Below, one piece after another: positions 1 to 11,245 of a stretch of 64,000 nt of DNA; position 1 is the first letter of the stretch; every line of letters begins with the position of its first letter. The translations under genes and the position numbers were made by a program. The notes beneath the pieces were generated by a model, which had not been told where the DNA came from, searched no databases, and saw only the letters and a program-made list of their open reading frames with translations. Source of the DNA: Beroe forskalii (lineage: Eukaryota; Ctenophora; Nuda; Beroida; Beroidae); NCBI GenBank assembly GCA_011033025.1, contig WFMF01000463.1:62001-126000 (forward strand). Direction: 5' to 3'.

Positions 1-2
1 AT

Positions 3-155
3 AGATCCGTTCCGGTTTCTGAAAGCCACAGCGGTGGACTAAATATGAATGATAAATACCATGAAGTAGAACCTTATATACCTAACATGCAGCGTTCCCG
101 GCTTCAAAGAGGTTTCCCACACTTTGGCAGACTTTTAGAATTTGGCAAGTCACGA
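3..155 (+). CDS. Possible exon of an unrecognised plus-strand gene (partial)
   Basis: A reading frame stays open from base 3 to a TGA at about 174, and a good splice donor (GTAAG) follows base 155 in phase 0. The encoded peptide is basic near its end (NMQRSRLQRGFPHFGRLLE is typical of it) and matches no family I recognise. It could be an upstream exon of the small gene ending at 1826, because a possible exon there begins at 1259 in phase 0 after an AG. The left part is off the window, and the call rests only on an open frame plus a donor. It may equally be chance. Confidence 0.25.
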
Positions 156-1228
156 GTAAGAAATGATATGATTTGAGCAGTGGATTTCACACATGCTTCT
201 TGTCATCGCCAGAAAGAAAGAACTTTATGTCAAACTCTTATAAACTTCGCGTCATATATCGAGTATAGAGATAAGCTGAAAATTCAGACGCACGTTTCAG
301 CAATTTCTTTGGCAATATCACAAAAAACTCTTTCACGAATGGAATTCAGCAGACAAGACTTTGTTTGTGCTTATCCATGAGGTTGTGTTGATAGTTCCAT
401 ACCACTTCCATTTTCAGCGGAAATAACATCAGTACAAAATTCTGCATTTTCCTGATCAATTCCGTATCACTTTATCCCGCAACATTCTACCCGCAACACT
501 TTCTACTTGATCAGTTATTTCTGTTATTATTTCTCAAGTTTTTAAGTTTGCTCCAAAATAGCCCTGATTTCGGGAGTGATCTTGTTAGAACTTATATCAA
601 CAAAGAAACCATTCGCATATTTCCAAATTCTTTAGTAACTTTTGGATATTAAAAAGTTTCAATCCATTACCAAAATGCTCGATCATTGGTAATGTGTAAG
701 AGTTCAATTTGCTCCCTAGAAATTCACGAGTTTTGTTCGGTTGCCTAGCAACAATTTGAGTGTATTGAATATACGTGATTCATGCATAACTTGTTTGTAA
801 AAAATTCATATTTCCAAAAACAACATATTATTCTGTGTAATTCAACATGAATTACGACGGTGCGACACCAGCTACTATATCGCATAACGGATGTCCTGAT
901 TCATTTTTTCACGTCTGCTTTTTACTATCATTCTCCAATTATCATCCTCGCCCTTGTGTCCAAAGACAAACCGAATGATTCGCACTGTAGCCTTTACACA
1001 AGCCGTTAGCCGAAAAAATACGAAATTCAAGGAAAAATTTTAAGTACAGTAACCCGTATAAAGTTTAGAAAAGGACATCACATTCCAAACCACACGCTGA
1101 CACTATATGCCACCACATTCTTAATCTTAGCTCATGTATATCACCGAACAGGCTACACGGGACATTCCGAAACACACACATATTTGACACAGGAAATGTA
1201 GACGCTATACAAACGTCGGAGGAGGACA

Positions 1229-1826
1229 ATGCCTGCAGCTAATCACAGATTATTCCAGTTTTCTGCTGTAATCCTGGTGCAATGGAACGAAGGTAAGAGA
1301 TGCACTGGTATTGTAGCATCTGTCAGCACAGACTGTGTTTTACGGAGAAACAAACGGAAGTTTTGTGAGTTGGAAGAGAATGTAACTCTTGAATCGCTAG
1401 CCTTGATTCCATAGCTCATGCTTAAATTTATATTTTACCATAATAGAAACCGCCGGGGCCCAACAAAAACGTTTGATTTTCAAATATAAATTCTTTTTCA
1501 TGCTGTCAATGATACCAACTCTTACGATTGTCCAGTTTTCTGCACGCGCGTGCAGCTTAAAATGTGACTAAACCCTTTAAAACACTTCAGGAAACCCCGA
1601 TTTGGTGGCAGTCCGGAAGATAAAACGTGACTTCACGGAGATTTTAAACAATGGCAAACACTTGAGATGGGAGGTGGAGACCGGGGACACGCCCAAACAG
1701 CTGACACATGTCCAACACACGAGGGAAACCAAGGCCTTCAAAAACATGAGTCTCAACAACAAACGTCAACAGAAGTCGGTGCCAAAAGTTCAAAATGTAC
1801 GCTTTAAATTCAGAGGCGAAAACTGA
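1229..1826 (+). CDS. Small unrecognised two-exon gene inside the USP locus
   Basis: Exons are 1229-1292 and 1591-1826. The donor GAAG|GTAAGA leaves one base, and the acceptor CACTTCAG|GA restores the frame exactly. The product is 99 residues from the ATG at 1229 to the TGA at 1824-1826. The C-terminal half is basic and polar (motifs KIKRDFTEIL, KHLRWEVE, NVRFKFRGEN), with no signal peptide and no clear membrane segment. I do not recognise the family. An alternative is that 1229 is not the start: an AG at 1257-1258 could open a phase-0 exon at 1259 that joins the exon ending at 155. An AATAAA lies about 300 bp downstream. The gene runs antisense to the USP-like gene and would sit in an intron of it, since the USP exons continue to the left of the window. 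Confidence 0.45.
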
Positions 1827-2127
1827 GGGATTCTTGTGGAATAATATGAAGAATGTGGCTTTGAGAATCTATTTTAGTGTATTCGGCAACGTTTCGTTAT
1901 GTATATGACGTATGATCTTATGATATAGAAATATAGGCTATTTAAGTAACTTAAAGACTCGGTATTTCGGTATAAATATTATGCATATTTGAGGAGTAAG
2001 GTCGTGTTGATTATGTCAATATTTGATATATGTTTACTTTAAAATATTATAATGATTGGTCATAGATCGAGAAGGAATGACTAACTTGTGCGAGCCAAAA
2101 GCAGAATGAGAGTTTCGTTCAAACTGA

Positions 2128-2133
2128 AATAAA
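2128..2133 (+). terminator. Candidate polyadenylation signal
   Basis: AATAAA lies about 300 bp after the stop of the small gene ending at 1826. It is an exact match, but position is the only support. Confidence 0.3.
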
Positions 2134-2262
2134 AGGAACATGAATTGGTTTGAATGGTTAACCTGTTGTAAAAGTTTAAATTATACAATTCGAAATTCAT
2201 TTCGCTATTTGCTAAGAGTCTTTCAATTGATGTGTTTTAAAAAGTATTCAATAAACACCTAC

Positions 2263-5200
2263 ATTGGATAGGACCTTTGCAGCAGAACTATACTTGTCAC
2301 TCCATTTACCGTCACTAGTTTGGGTTTCCATGATGACAACCTAGGCATAAGAAGTAAGATTTTAGAAAGCAATTTTCCTTCGAAAAAGTGCCAACTTTCA
2401 AAATTGAACATAATATGATGAATTCATGATCAAATAAATTTCCTGTGTTGCTGGATATCACATTTTGGCACAGATATGTCGCAAGTCAGTTCAGAAATCT
2501 TCGCATTTCTCGAACTCGCAACAAACACGTGTGTAGTGATCAAATTACCAAGCTATCGCCACTCAGCATGTAGTTATCCAGCTTATCCTCGCTGTCCTTA
2601 AGGGGAATGAAGTTGTTAGGGAGTTTCTTCAACCAAAGTCTGTTCTCTATGCTCTTCAGATGGAAGTTATCCTCCATAACTTCTTTCAGGTCACCTGAAA
2701 AAGCGTAAAATGTATGAGGTTGTAATATATAAATGAATTGCATTACTGACTAAACCCCGAACGTTGGATTCTGTAACATGGGTTCTAATTAAGCCATTGA
2801 AATTACAGTATTACCGGTTTCTTGTAAGATCGATCTCAAAAACCTGATATCAGTACTTACAACCATTAAATCACCTAAATCGTGAGCTGAATTACAAAGT
2901 TGAATATGTTTAATTTCGATACGTCAAGCGGTATTAATTTCAATACGTCACACGATATCATAAAAGCATTAAAATGCACATGATCACAATGTAGTTATGT
3001 ATGATGATTTGCACTACATTACTTAGGAAGCTGATTTAATAGCTTCTAAAAACAATAGAACACGTCACAGCAGATTAACAATTCTATTGTCCACCCAGAG
3101 AAGTAATTCAAATGACACAAAACGTTATCGCAAATTTGTATGACGTTTGAATGCCAAACCCCGACAAAATGCGGTTAAGTCACCATATATTATGTTATTT
3201 GCCAAAGTTTTCGGGAACTGAATTTTATCAGTTGATTTCAGATTTGGGCGCGCACGAAAACAATAGCTGAAATTAATCGGATCCGCGCATTTATCAAATG
3301 CTAACATCGCGCGCGCTCATTTCCCTTCATAACTGTTTTCCGATGCGCGTTACAAATATGAAGATGGGAAATGCATTAAATTTTAATTTCAGGGCAGCCA
3401 ATTACAAGCGAGTGTGAAACAATTTAGGGGATCCCATTAAGAGGCGAGTGTGACTATGTCAATGAGCCAAATCTCTCTTATCGTCACAAAATAATACGTT
3501 AATTAATCCAATTAACAGACTTACCTACTGTGTCACTCTTACAAAAGATCCTCTTTACTTTGATTTCCCCGTAAATCATCTCAATTTTAATTCCCGACAA
3601 ATCGATCTTTAGCTGCTTCGAAAACTCCCCGAATTCGATAACCTGAAGGAAATCGTGATGAAAATACAGAAACCAATACACAAGAGTGTTCCCCTGAAAA
3701 GTACATGGAAATAAGTCCTAACTGCTTGTGAATTAAAATCAGTCGTACAATAACTCGTGAACAGGTGATATGTGTAGGATAAAAGTCTACATCAAGGTCA
3801 CGTACATCTAGATCTACACTCTATGATCATAATATGATCATTTATCTTTTAGTGAAGTTGATAAATTTCACTGTAAATTCCACTGAGACATTTTGAATAG
3901 AAAGAAAGAGTGATTTCAAAGAATCAAATGAAATTTTCTACGAACAGCACCATTAGCAAAGAGTATTGCTTAGAGCATTGAGTTGAAAAGCCTGGCTAAT
4001 CGTTATAATATGACGTGTCAAGTCATGCGTCACGCCATGCGTGGACAGTGGATTCATGGTATGAACAAATTTTGGTAGTCGCATGCCGAAGGGATGTCTT
4101 CAATACTAACGTAAGATCTGGGGCACTTCCGGGTACTTAAGTATTTCGGAGTTAAATAGTTAATGAAGATTGCTGGGGTCAAGACATTAATATTGTTCGC
4201 GGAGACAAATTGAAATCAAAGTTCGGACCTTCCTTTTGATGGGCGTGTGGGTGTTTCCTGTTCCGTACTTTTATCAAGGAAATTCCAGCATTCAGTTGGA
4301 ACTCTGACTTTCTTGACTGACACATGGTATGTGGACAGGGAGAGTAAATCTACTTTTCAGTGCTTTGGACAGAAATTTAGTTGACTCAAACTGTAGTGTG
4401 CAGCAGTAAAGGCGGCTTGTCTGGCCTTACACCCAGACCCCCATTGCTCAGTGAAGTTCACCAAGCCACTGTCACTGAAATGCTGTTCCCACTAAATCCA
4501 GAGCACACCGAGGGTACCAGAGGCATCCCTGCCGTCGCTATTAGTGGTTTCCCGTGGCCCCTGTGCTGGCAGTGCTCATCAGAGTACTGTCCCCATACTC
4601 CCGAGTATGGGAAACCTACAATACAATACAAAAATACAATACAATGGGGGTCAAGACATTGATATTGTTTGCGGAGCAAAATTGAAATCAAAGTTCGGAC
4701 CTTCCTTTTGATAGGCGTGTGGGTGTTTCCTGTTCCGTACTTTTTATCAAGGAAATTCCAGCATTCAGTAGGAACAAAGACGAAATCAATGTTTTCAAGC
4801 ATTTCATCTTTCAGCTCAGATATCTTGGGATCTGAAAATATTTCCTGATAAAAACAACAACTTAAACTACTAACACAGTTAACAGACAGAGAAAACGTAC
4901 CATTTGTAACAGTGAAAAGTTTCTTTTTGTTATTTGATGAATTTTCATACTTTCATAGTCGAGGTACTGCTTGAAACATAAAATTTAAATATTGTGCACG
5001 CCATTATTGGGGCATAAGCTGCTATATAACTAGCTAGAGTGGGTGAACAATAGTTACACCACGGCAGTGTAGTAATAATTTTATCTACCGAGCAAAGCGA
5101 GGTGAATATAATAAAATATTTACCGAGCGAAGCGAGTTGAATAACTTATGTTCTCACACTCTAAGCCAGTTGAATAACTGTGATTAAAATGAAGATTATC

Positions 5201-5860
5201 TCTATTTATCTCTATATAATTTTGTGTTGCCGTATACCGTTAATAACAGTGCAATAACAGGGGTGGAAGAACAATCAAGTAAATACATAAATACTTAAAT
5301 AGTTCTTCAACTCTAGTTATTCAATATGATCATGAAATAATGTAAATTCTGTATCAAACACTCCACTGATATCACTATGACCCAAGGACACTCATGGGAG
5401 AATTTACCCAAGGAGGATGTCGGAGTTGTCGATTGGTCCCGGGTGATCTCCTTCGTACTTTACATGACGTCCCCAGCGATCAAACCACTTCTGACTGATG
5501 ACGTACCTGAAATGTTGTGTTACTCTTTATGAACTGTCATTGGATTAGACATGTTCCTCATCGTATTTAGGTGGAATACCAGTGCAAGGTAGCAGTCCTC
5601 TGACCGCCCCTCGGCAGCAGTCCATGTTCATAAACAGAGGTGATCGATTATATGGTTATTTCAGCTCTGAATGATAGACGACTGCAACATTGACACACCG
5701 TGCTGTAAATTGCAGTAAATGTTAATGTTTGATAGGCAATATGGCTGTATAGTTTATATCTAATGTCAAGGTAACAGTTCACAAACCAGAAGTCTCCAAG
5801 GACAAGAGGTTTGTTCCGATTGTCACTGACATACGTCTCCTCGGTCTGGGAACTTTTCAT
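2263..5860 (-). CDS. USP4/11/15-type ubiquitin carboxyl-terminal hydrolase, N-terminal exons only
   Basis: Six exons are readable on the minus strand: 5787-5860 (ATG), 5408-5506, 4701-4844, 3525-3642, 2549-2694 and 2263-2340. They encode a DUSP domain (WYVISQKWFDRW, HPGPIDNS, FVFVPTECWNFL, PIKRK) followed by the ubiquitin-like domain (ENRLWLKKLP, GDSLVVI, then DGKWSD), in the order found in USP4/USP15. In these enzymes the two domains precede a papain-like deubiquitinase core that removes ubiquitin from substrates in cytosol and nucleus. That core (Cys and His boxes) is not visible here and should lie beyond the left edge. Splice phases agree at every junction except exon 2 to exon 3, where two leftover bases (GG) meet an exon that reads in phase 0. 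A microexon, an unusual splice site or a sequence error could explain this. Family assignment is strong; the paralogue is not resolved. Confidence 0.85.
4178..4301 (-). pseudogene. Duplicated, frameshifted fragment of the USP DUSP exon
   Basis: Bases 4178-4301 repeat 4647-4774 in the same orientation with few differences. The copy includes the part of the USP exon encoding VPTECWNFLDK through PIKRK. In the left copy one A is missing from the run of five in GATAAAAAGTACGG (on the minus strand), which shifts the frame, so this copy could not serve as a functional alternative exon. The copies flank a 345-bp segment (4302-4646), suggesting a local duplication or an insertion that carried exon sequence with it. 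Confidence 0.7.
4302..4646. other. Segment between the two exon copies, possible insertion
   Basis: This 345-bp stretch is more GC-rich than its surroundings, has a short open frame with no recognisable product, and ends in an ACAATACAATACAAAAATACA-like tract next to the second exon copy. The A-rich tail could be the end of a retroposed piece, but no family is identifiable. Confidence 0.3.
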
Positions 5861-6334
5861 ACTACCTCAAAAGCATAGAAATTTAACCATAAAGTACAAA
5901 CTCAAAATTGTGAACTCACAAACCAGGTGCACAGTAAGCTGTAAGACCTGACAAATTCATGATATGATAAATTTATGCTATTTAAATACTGAGGTTATTT
6001 AATATCTGCATTTGTTTTGCTCCATAGACTGAAGAAGTGCAGAGATAAGAAAATAGATAAGAACATAGCTATAGACAGCACTGAATCTGTATCGAAGTTC
6101 CTAGATGGTCGATGAATTCATAATTCAGAATCGTGCAAGGAATGATCAGTGGACAGTAACCATTGTGATTCTTGAATATCAATAGTGGGAAAAATTTACA
6201 GTCATACTACTGTGGATTAGATCCATTTTTCACAATTCAAGCATGCATTTCATCGCGAGATCGTTATACATTCTACAAAATGCCACAGTACCTATACATT
6301 GATTATACATTCATTGTATTGTATCAAAGAAATA

Positions 6335-7261
6335 TCAGTCTTTATCAACTTTTGATTTATGAACCTGAAAAGCTGGAGTAATCCATATACCACAACTACA
6401 CTGAGTGGCAGACCAATTATAATTTCCAATCTTAAAACCACACTTATCACAATTGATTTTGCCGGCTAGAACACCTTCAGGGTGAGGGAGCCATTCCAAA
6501 TCAGAATCGAGAAAATATGAAGTACACTCTTTGATGCAGAAATTTATACCTTTGTGTCCATAAATCACTGAATCTGAATTTCCTTTTTGATGAGACTCGA
6601 GGTTTTGGCTCGTAAAAAGAATTTTACGGCACTTTTTACACTTGAAAATGCTTTCATCGTTTGTTGACAAATTCCCAGATTGAATATTTGATTCAGCTTG
6701 TCTTAAGGCTATTCTTTCTTCGATCTTTTGTTGAAGAGTTGCCTCTGCATTGGCATACTCTAATTTATTGGATTCCTGCCTTTTCTTAATCAAGTCATGA
6801 TGAAATTGAGCAATTTGAAGGTATTTATCATCTTTCCATTTGCCATCTAATACCTCCTGCTGTATGTCAGCTAACTGCTCCATAAATCCAGTATTGGGAC
6901 ACGCCCAGGGCCTTCTTTCTCGAATTATTTTCAAGGATTGTTCCACAGTGAACCCTAATACAACTACCATGTAGCTTATTACAATACTGACACTGCGAGA
7001 CATGCCAACTTGACAGTGAACAAGAACATTCCCTTTAAGGATTGCATCTGATAACAGTCTGATAGCATCTGGGATTATCTTGTTCAGTTCAGCTCGAGGC
7101 ATGTCATACAATTTGAACCAGAAATAGGAAACATCAGGTGATTTATCTGTTAGATCAATATCCATTATCGTGATGACAGTTTTGATTTGGCTGCATTCCA
7201 AATCGTTCAACTCGGCATCAGCTGCGCCTCCAATGAACACACGAGGCAAAACCTCATTCAT
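6335..7261 (-). CDS. DUSP12: Dual specificity protein phosphatase 12 (YVH1-type)
   Basis: A single-exon gene of 308 residues. Residues 1-140 form a dual-specificity phosphatase domain with the P-loop VHCQVGMSRS (catalytic Cys83, Arg89) and an upstream general-acid candidate Asp53 in LYDMPRAEL. A helical, charged linker (about 140-200) leads to a C-terminal zinc-binding domain with CKKC, a lone histidine and cysteine pairs (NCDKCG, CSCGIW). This domain order is diagnostic of DUSP12/YVH1, which dephosphorylates Tyr and Ser/Thr and, in yeast, helps late 60S ribosome maturation by exchanging a factor on pre-60S particles. The length is slightly below the human protein (about 340). The start fits: MNEVLPRVFIGGAADA begins the domain in the usual place. 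It lies 170 bp from a transposon that inserted on its upstream side. Confidence 0.93.
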   Translation of the reverse strand: MNEVLPRVFIGGAADAELNDLECSQIKTVITIMDIDLTDKSPDVSYFWFKLYDMPRAELNKIIPDAIRLLSDAILKGNVLVHCQVGMSRSVSIVISYMVVVLGFTVEQSLKIIRERRPWACPNTGFMEQLADIQQEVLDGKWKDDKYLQIAQFHHDLIKKRQESNKLEYANAEATLQQKIEERIALRQAESNIQSGNLSTNDESIFKCKKCRKILFTSQNLESHQKGNSDSVIYGHKGINFCIKECTSYFLDSDLEWLPHPEGVLAGKINCDKCGFKIGNYNWSATQCSCGIWITPAFQVHKSKVDKD

Positions 7262-7439
7262 TACTGGTCTGTAATCTCAAATTTGATTGATAAACTTAAA
7301 ATAAACTTGAATAAAATAAGGTAATTATTAGGATCTCAAATTTTTAACTCTTCAGACATAAAATGGCTTTTCCATTACTTCACCCTAGGCCTATCCCATA
7401 TGTATGCAGACTGCTTGATTGAAAAAAGCCTCAATAAAG

Positions 7440-8160
7440 CGTAGATACTAAAAGCAGGAACTAGCGAAACCACCCCGAAACAAGCCGAAACAAGCGGAAC
7501 GACCCGAAACCACCCCGAACCAACCCAAAAACCTTCCGAAACAAGCCGAAACAAGGCGAAACGAGCCGAAACAACCCGAAACAACCCGAAACAAGCGAAA
7601 CAAGCGAAACAACCCGAAACAAGCGAATCGGCCGAAACAACCCGAAACAAGCAGTTTTGTATTTTCCACTTGTTTCGGCTTGTTTTTCACTCAGCTTGTT
7701 TCGGGTTGATCGCTTGTTTGGGTTATTCGCCTATTTCGCTTGATACGACAGAAAAAAACACGAAACAACCCGAATCAAGCCCGAATCAAGCCAATTTTTT
7801 TACTAAAACCTGGAACAACCCGAATCACCCCGAAACAAGCCGAATCACCCCGAAACAAGCCGAATCAACCCAAAACAAGCGACTCAACCCGGAAAAGCGA
7901 AACAACCCGAAACAAGCGAATCAACTCGAAACAAGCAGTTTTGCATTTTCCACTTGTTTCGGCTTGTTTCGGCTTGTTTCGGATTGATTCGCTTGTTTCG
8001 GCTTGTTTCGCTTGTTTCGGCTTGTTTCGGGTTGATTTGCTTGTTTCGGCTTGTTTCGCTTGTTTCGAGTAAATCAACCGAATCAAACAATTCAACCCGA
8101 ATCAATATCGAAACGAGCCGAATCAATCTGAAGCAGGCCATGATCAATCCGGAATAAGTG
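7440..8160. repeat. Left arm: minisatellite of CCGAAACAAGC units in both orientations
   Basis: Bases 7470-7655 read CCGAAACAAGC and close variants (gaatcaacc, gaaccaccc). After a TTTTCCACTTG spacer the orientation flips to GCTTGTTTCGG, then flips again near 7750 and 7935. Open frames across the array are by-products of the 11-12-base units and are not genes. Confidence 0.9.
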
Positions 8161-10539
8161 TCAGAGTCAAGGTGAATCAACCCGTATAATTATGGGACAT
8201 TAATAGGATATTTGTAGATATTCAGTTTGTCAAGAAATATGTTCTTCTAGTCATCTAGCTATCTAGGCACTCTTGGAGATGTGTAGACACAAATCTTATG
8301 AACTGATAATTGTATCTCCTTTTCATGATAGGCGACTTTATTATTCCAATCCCAACTCATTCGGCCCATTTTACCTGTCAACTGTGAAACACTGCGTACA
8401 CTGCACATATTTGTATATTATGCATATCCTGATCTCACAGATCTCTATTTTTCTATTTTTCCCTTTCCAACTAACTATTTAGAGTTGACTGCTCATCCTT
8501 AGTAGCACTTCCGTACTGTAGTATGTAGATAAAATACTCTGGCTACGTTGTCTCTTTTCACCATTCATCACCACCCTATTCTTGATAACTGATCAACTGT
8601 GTCTGACTGATAATAACATAATAACGCAATCACTCGAGAGGTCGAATGTTTTTTGGTTCCTATCACTCGTTAACTCATTAAAACACGGTACTTAACAGTC
8701 GTGTTTTGCTAACAGTCATCAAATTATGAAAATTATGGTCTTTCTCAAGCTGACAACAAAATGATACTAATGATCTCCTTATTCGTGGTAAAAATGATCA
8801 TTTTAAATGCAACGTCATGAATCATTATAGTTAATCATGTTATTCCCTTAATTTGCAACAAAATGAAATGGAACTCACAATTCGTAATGGAGAAAATTAT
8901 TTGCAGCGCAAAGCCAACAGGTCAGTTATCATTCATGTTTGACTATATAACTCATGAATGGTGTTTAAAGTTATGACATTTACTAAAACTTATGTTCGTA
9001 TTATCAGTATCATCGTCATCCGTGTTCTAGTCTCAAAATGACATGACTCCAATTCGGACAACACTCGAATCAATTCGGAAATTGTCCCACTCGATATCAA
9101 TTCATTCAAGTTTACCGGGCGAATTTACTGGGCTACGTAGCATAGAGATGCCAATTTAGCCAAATTATGCTTCTCGAGTTCTTACATTTTCACATAAAGA
9201 CATAGAGGTGAATAAGATGAACGTACGGTCGAATTACATGAAAGCGATGGAGATAAGTACACGGGCCGTATGAGCAATGAACTTACTGTACTGCAACGAA
9301 ATGAAGGATTCTTACGCAACCAATGACACATTCGCGGCATTTCCCTTACTGCCGCTGAACTTGCCCGGGCATGTTATGCGTCGCGCGCGAACAATAGGCG
9401 CAAGAATTGATACTGTCACTGACAGTGCCAGGGGCATATTGTTCGTGTGCGACTTGTTATTTGTGTGCGATGCTACCCTCGGCAAAATCTTCCATCATTT
9501 CAAACAAATTTCAGATGTTTCGTTGTGAATTATATTGTGATCGTTTTAATGAATCAGAATTTGCACATTCGAGTCCAAGTAAAGTGATGCAATCATAACG
9601 TTGTTTTAAGAACGTTATGGGTCAAAAAAGTGTTACCATGTATGGTTTCAAAAGTTCAAAGCACCTTTGCTCCTTTACTCTTTTATAGAGCTTGTGTGAC
9701 TGCCTTAGCTCTAACGTTTATGGGTCTTCATTGGTCGAAAGTAACAGTTTAAGTAGCTTGCCGTAGGCTGTAACCCCAGTTTGGAGGATTTTCTCTACAA
9801 GAATAAACAAATTCTTATGTTTTTACTACCTATTTCCCTATTTCTCTTTTAGATTAAAACCACCATATATGCAATTACCCGGCCACTGAGGATCTTTCTT
9901 GAGCCATTTTTGCACTTTCAACTTATTTTACAATCTGATGCCTCTGGCCTATGACTTATGAAGATACATATCAGTAACGAGCTTGAACTTGGCCGTCGGG
10001 CTCGTACTTCGGGCTCGTACTTCGAAGCTCAAGCTTCGAAGCTCAAGCTGCCACAAGTCATCAATACATGTCATGTTCCTGATTTACGATTTTAAGTCGA
10101 ACTCAGTGTTCAATCCATGTTAATAGTGATATAATAGTGCTGTAATTTCTCCGAACCCCGCTCTTGCATTTGATAGTCATATTTTTGCCACAAGAACTTT
10201 CTGTTCGTTTTAAAATTCTTTGAAGATTTGTACTCAAACTTTCAACATTTCCTTTCTAGAAGAGCAAATATCTCAAAAAAGCTCCCGAGAATGAATAGGT
10301 ATTGGATAATGGATATATCGCAGTCAAGTAATTGCCCAGACTATTTAGTGTCACATGAATAGAAACTCTGCCCCGAAATTCGCTCTCCAGGTATTATAAA
10401 TTGATACACGTATGGATTGGGGATGCTGAATTTGAGCGGGGCCGTGGAGTGTGGACACTAGACATATCCATGAGGAATTTAAATTCTTACTTGCACACAA
10501 GAAGTGAAATAGCCCATGTCAGTGTCGACTCTGCAACAT
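8161..10539. other. Interior of the composite transposon, no gene seen
   Basis: About 2.4 kb of mostly AT-rich sequence between the arms. Open frames are short (up to about 83 residues) and resemble nothing known. A small imperfect repeat at about 9996-10048 alternates CGGGCTCGTACTT and GAAGCTCAAGCTTC. No transposase, integrase or splice pattern was seen. Confidence 0.5.
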
Positions 10540-11202
10540 GCTGGAGTTTTGCATTTTCCACTTGTTTTGGCTTGATTCGGCTTGTTTCGGCTTGTTTCGG
10601 GTTGATTCGCTTTGTTTCGGGTTGTTGTGGGTTGATTCAACTTGTTTCGCCGAAACAAGTGAATCAACCCGAAACAAGCGAATCAACCCGAAACAAGCGA
10701 ATCAACCCGAAACAAGCGAATCAACCCGAAACAACCCGAATCAAGCCGAATCGACCTGAACTACAAGCAGTTTTGTATTTTCCGTTTGTTTCGGGTTGAT
10801 TCGCCTTGTTTCGGGTTGGTTCGCTTGTTTCGGCTTGATTTGCCTTGTTTCGCTTGATATGGCAGCAAAAACACGAAACAACCCGAAACAACCCCGAATC
10901 AAGCCAAAATCTTACTAAAACCTGGAACAACCCGAAACAAGCCGAATCAAGCCGAAACAAGCCGAATCAAGCCAAAAAAAGTGAAAAACGCAAAACTGCT
11001 TGTTTCGGGTTGTTTCGGGTTGATTCGCTTGTTTCGGGTTGTTTCGCTTGTTTCGGATTGTTTCGGGTTGTTTCGGCTCGTTTCGCCTTGTTTCGGCTTG
11101 TTTCGGAAGGTTTTTGGGTGGGTTCGGGGTGGTTTCGGGTCGTTCCGCTTGTTTCGGCTTGTTTCGGGGTGGTTTCGCTAGTTCCTGCTTTTAGTATCTA
11201 CG
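10540..11202. repeat. Right arm of the composite transposon
   Basis: GCTTGTTTCGG and GAATCAACCCGAAACAAGC units alternate in orientation. The last 220 bp reverse-complement the left end. An inner module at 10848-10937 (GCTTGATATGGCAGC to CTGGAACAACC) matches 7735-7825 in direct orientation, so the arms are not simple mirror images. Confidence 0.88.
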
Positions 11203-11245
11203 CTCAATAAAGATGTGCGAAATTGTGTGCTTTTGACGGAATTTA

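Larger units (their letters stand above)
7440..11202. mobile_element. Composite transposon with long inverted repeats and 10-bp target duplication
   Basis: The ends CGTAGATACTAAAAGCAGGA and its reverse complement bound the element. The decamer CTCAATAAAG flanks it directly on both sides (7430-7439 and 11203-11212), which I read as the target-site duplication. The outer roughly 230 bp of each arm are near-identical when one is reverse-complemented. Both arms are built from CCGAAACAAGC-type units. The interior holds no recognisable transposase, so this copy looks non-autonomous. A 9-10-bp duplication with long inverted arms is most like Mutator-type (MULE) or Foldback elements, but the superfamily is inference. 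Confidence 0.8.

Noticed and set aside
4381..4662. 93-residue plus-strand frame in the USP locus
   Set aside because: It lies in the segment between duplicated exon pieces, has no family match, and includes an ACAATACAA repeat.
7375..8180. Several overlapping open frames of 66-110 residues
   Set aside because: They are translations of the CCGAAACAAGC minisatellite in all frames and flip with the repeat orientation.
10401..11210. Open frames up to 132 residues
   Set aside because: Same repeat arrays as the left arm; the peptide is a periodic artefact.
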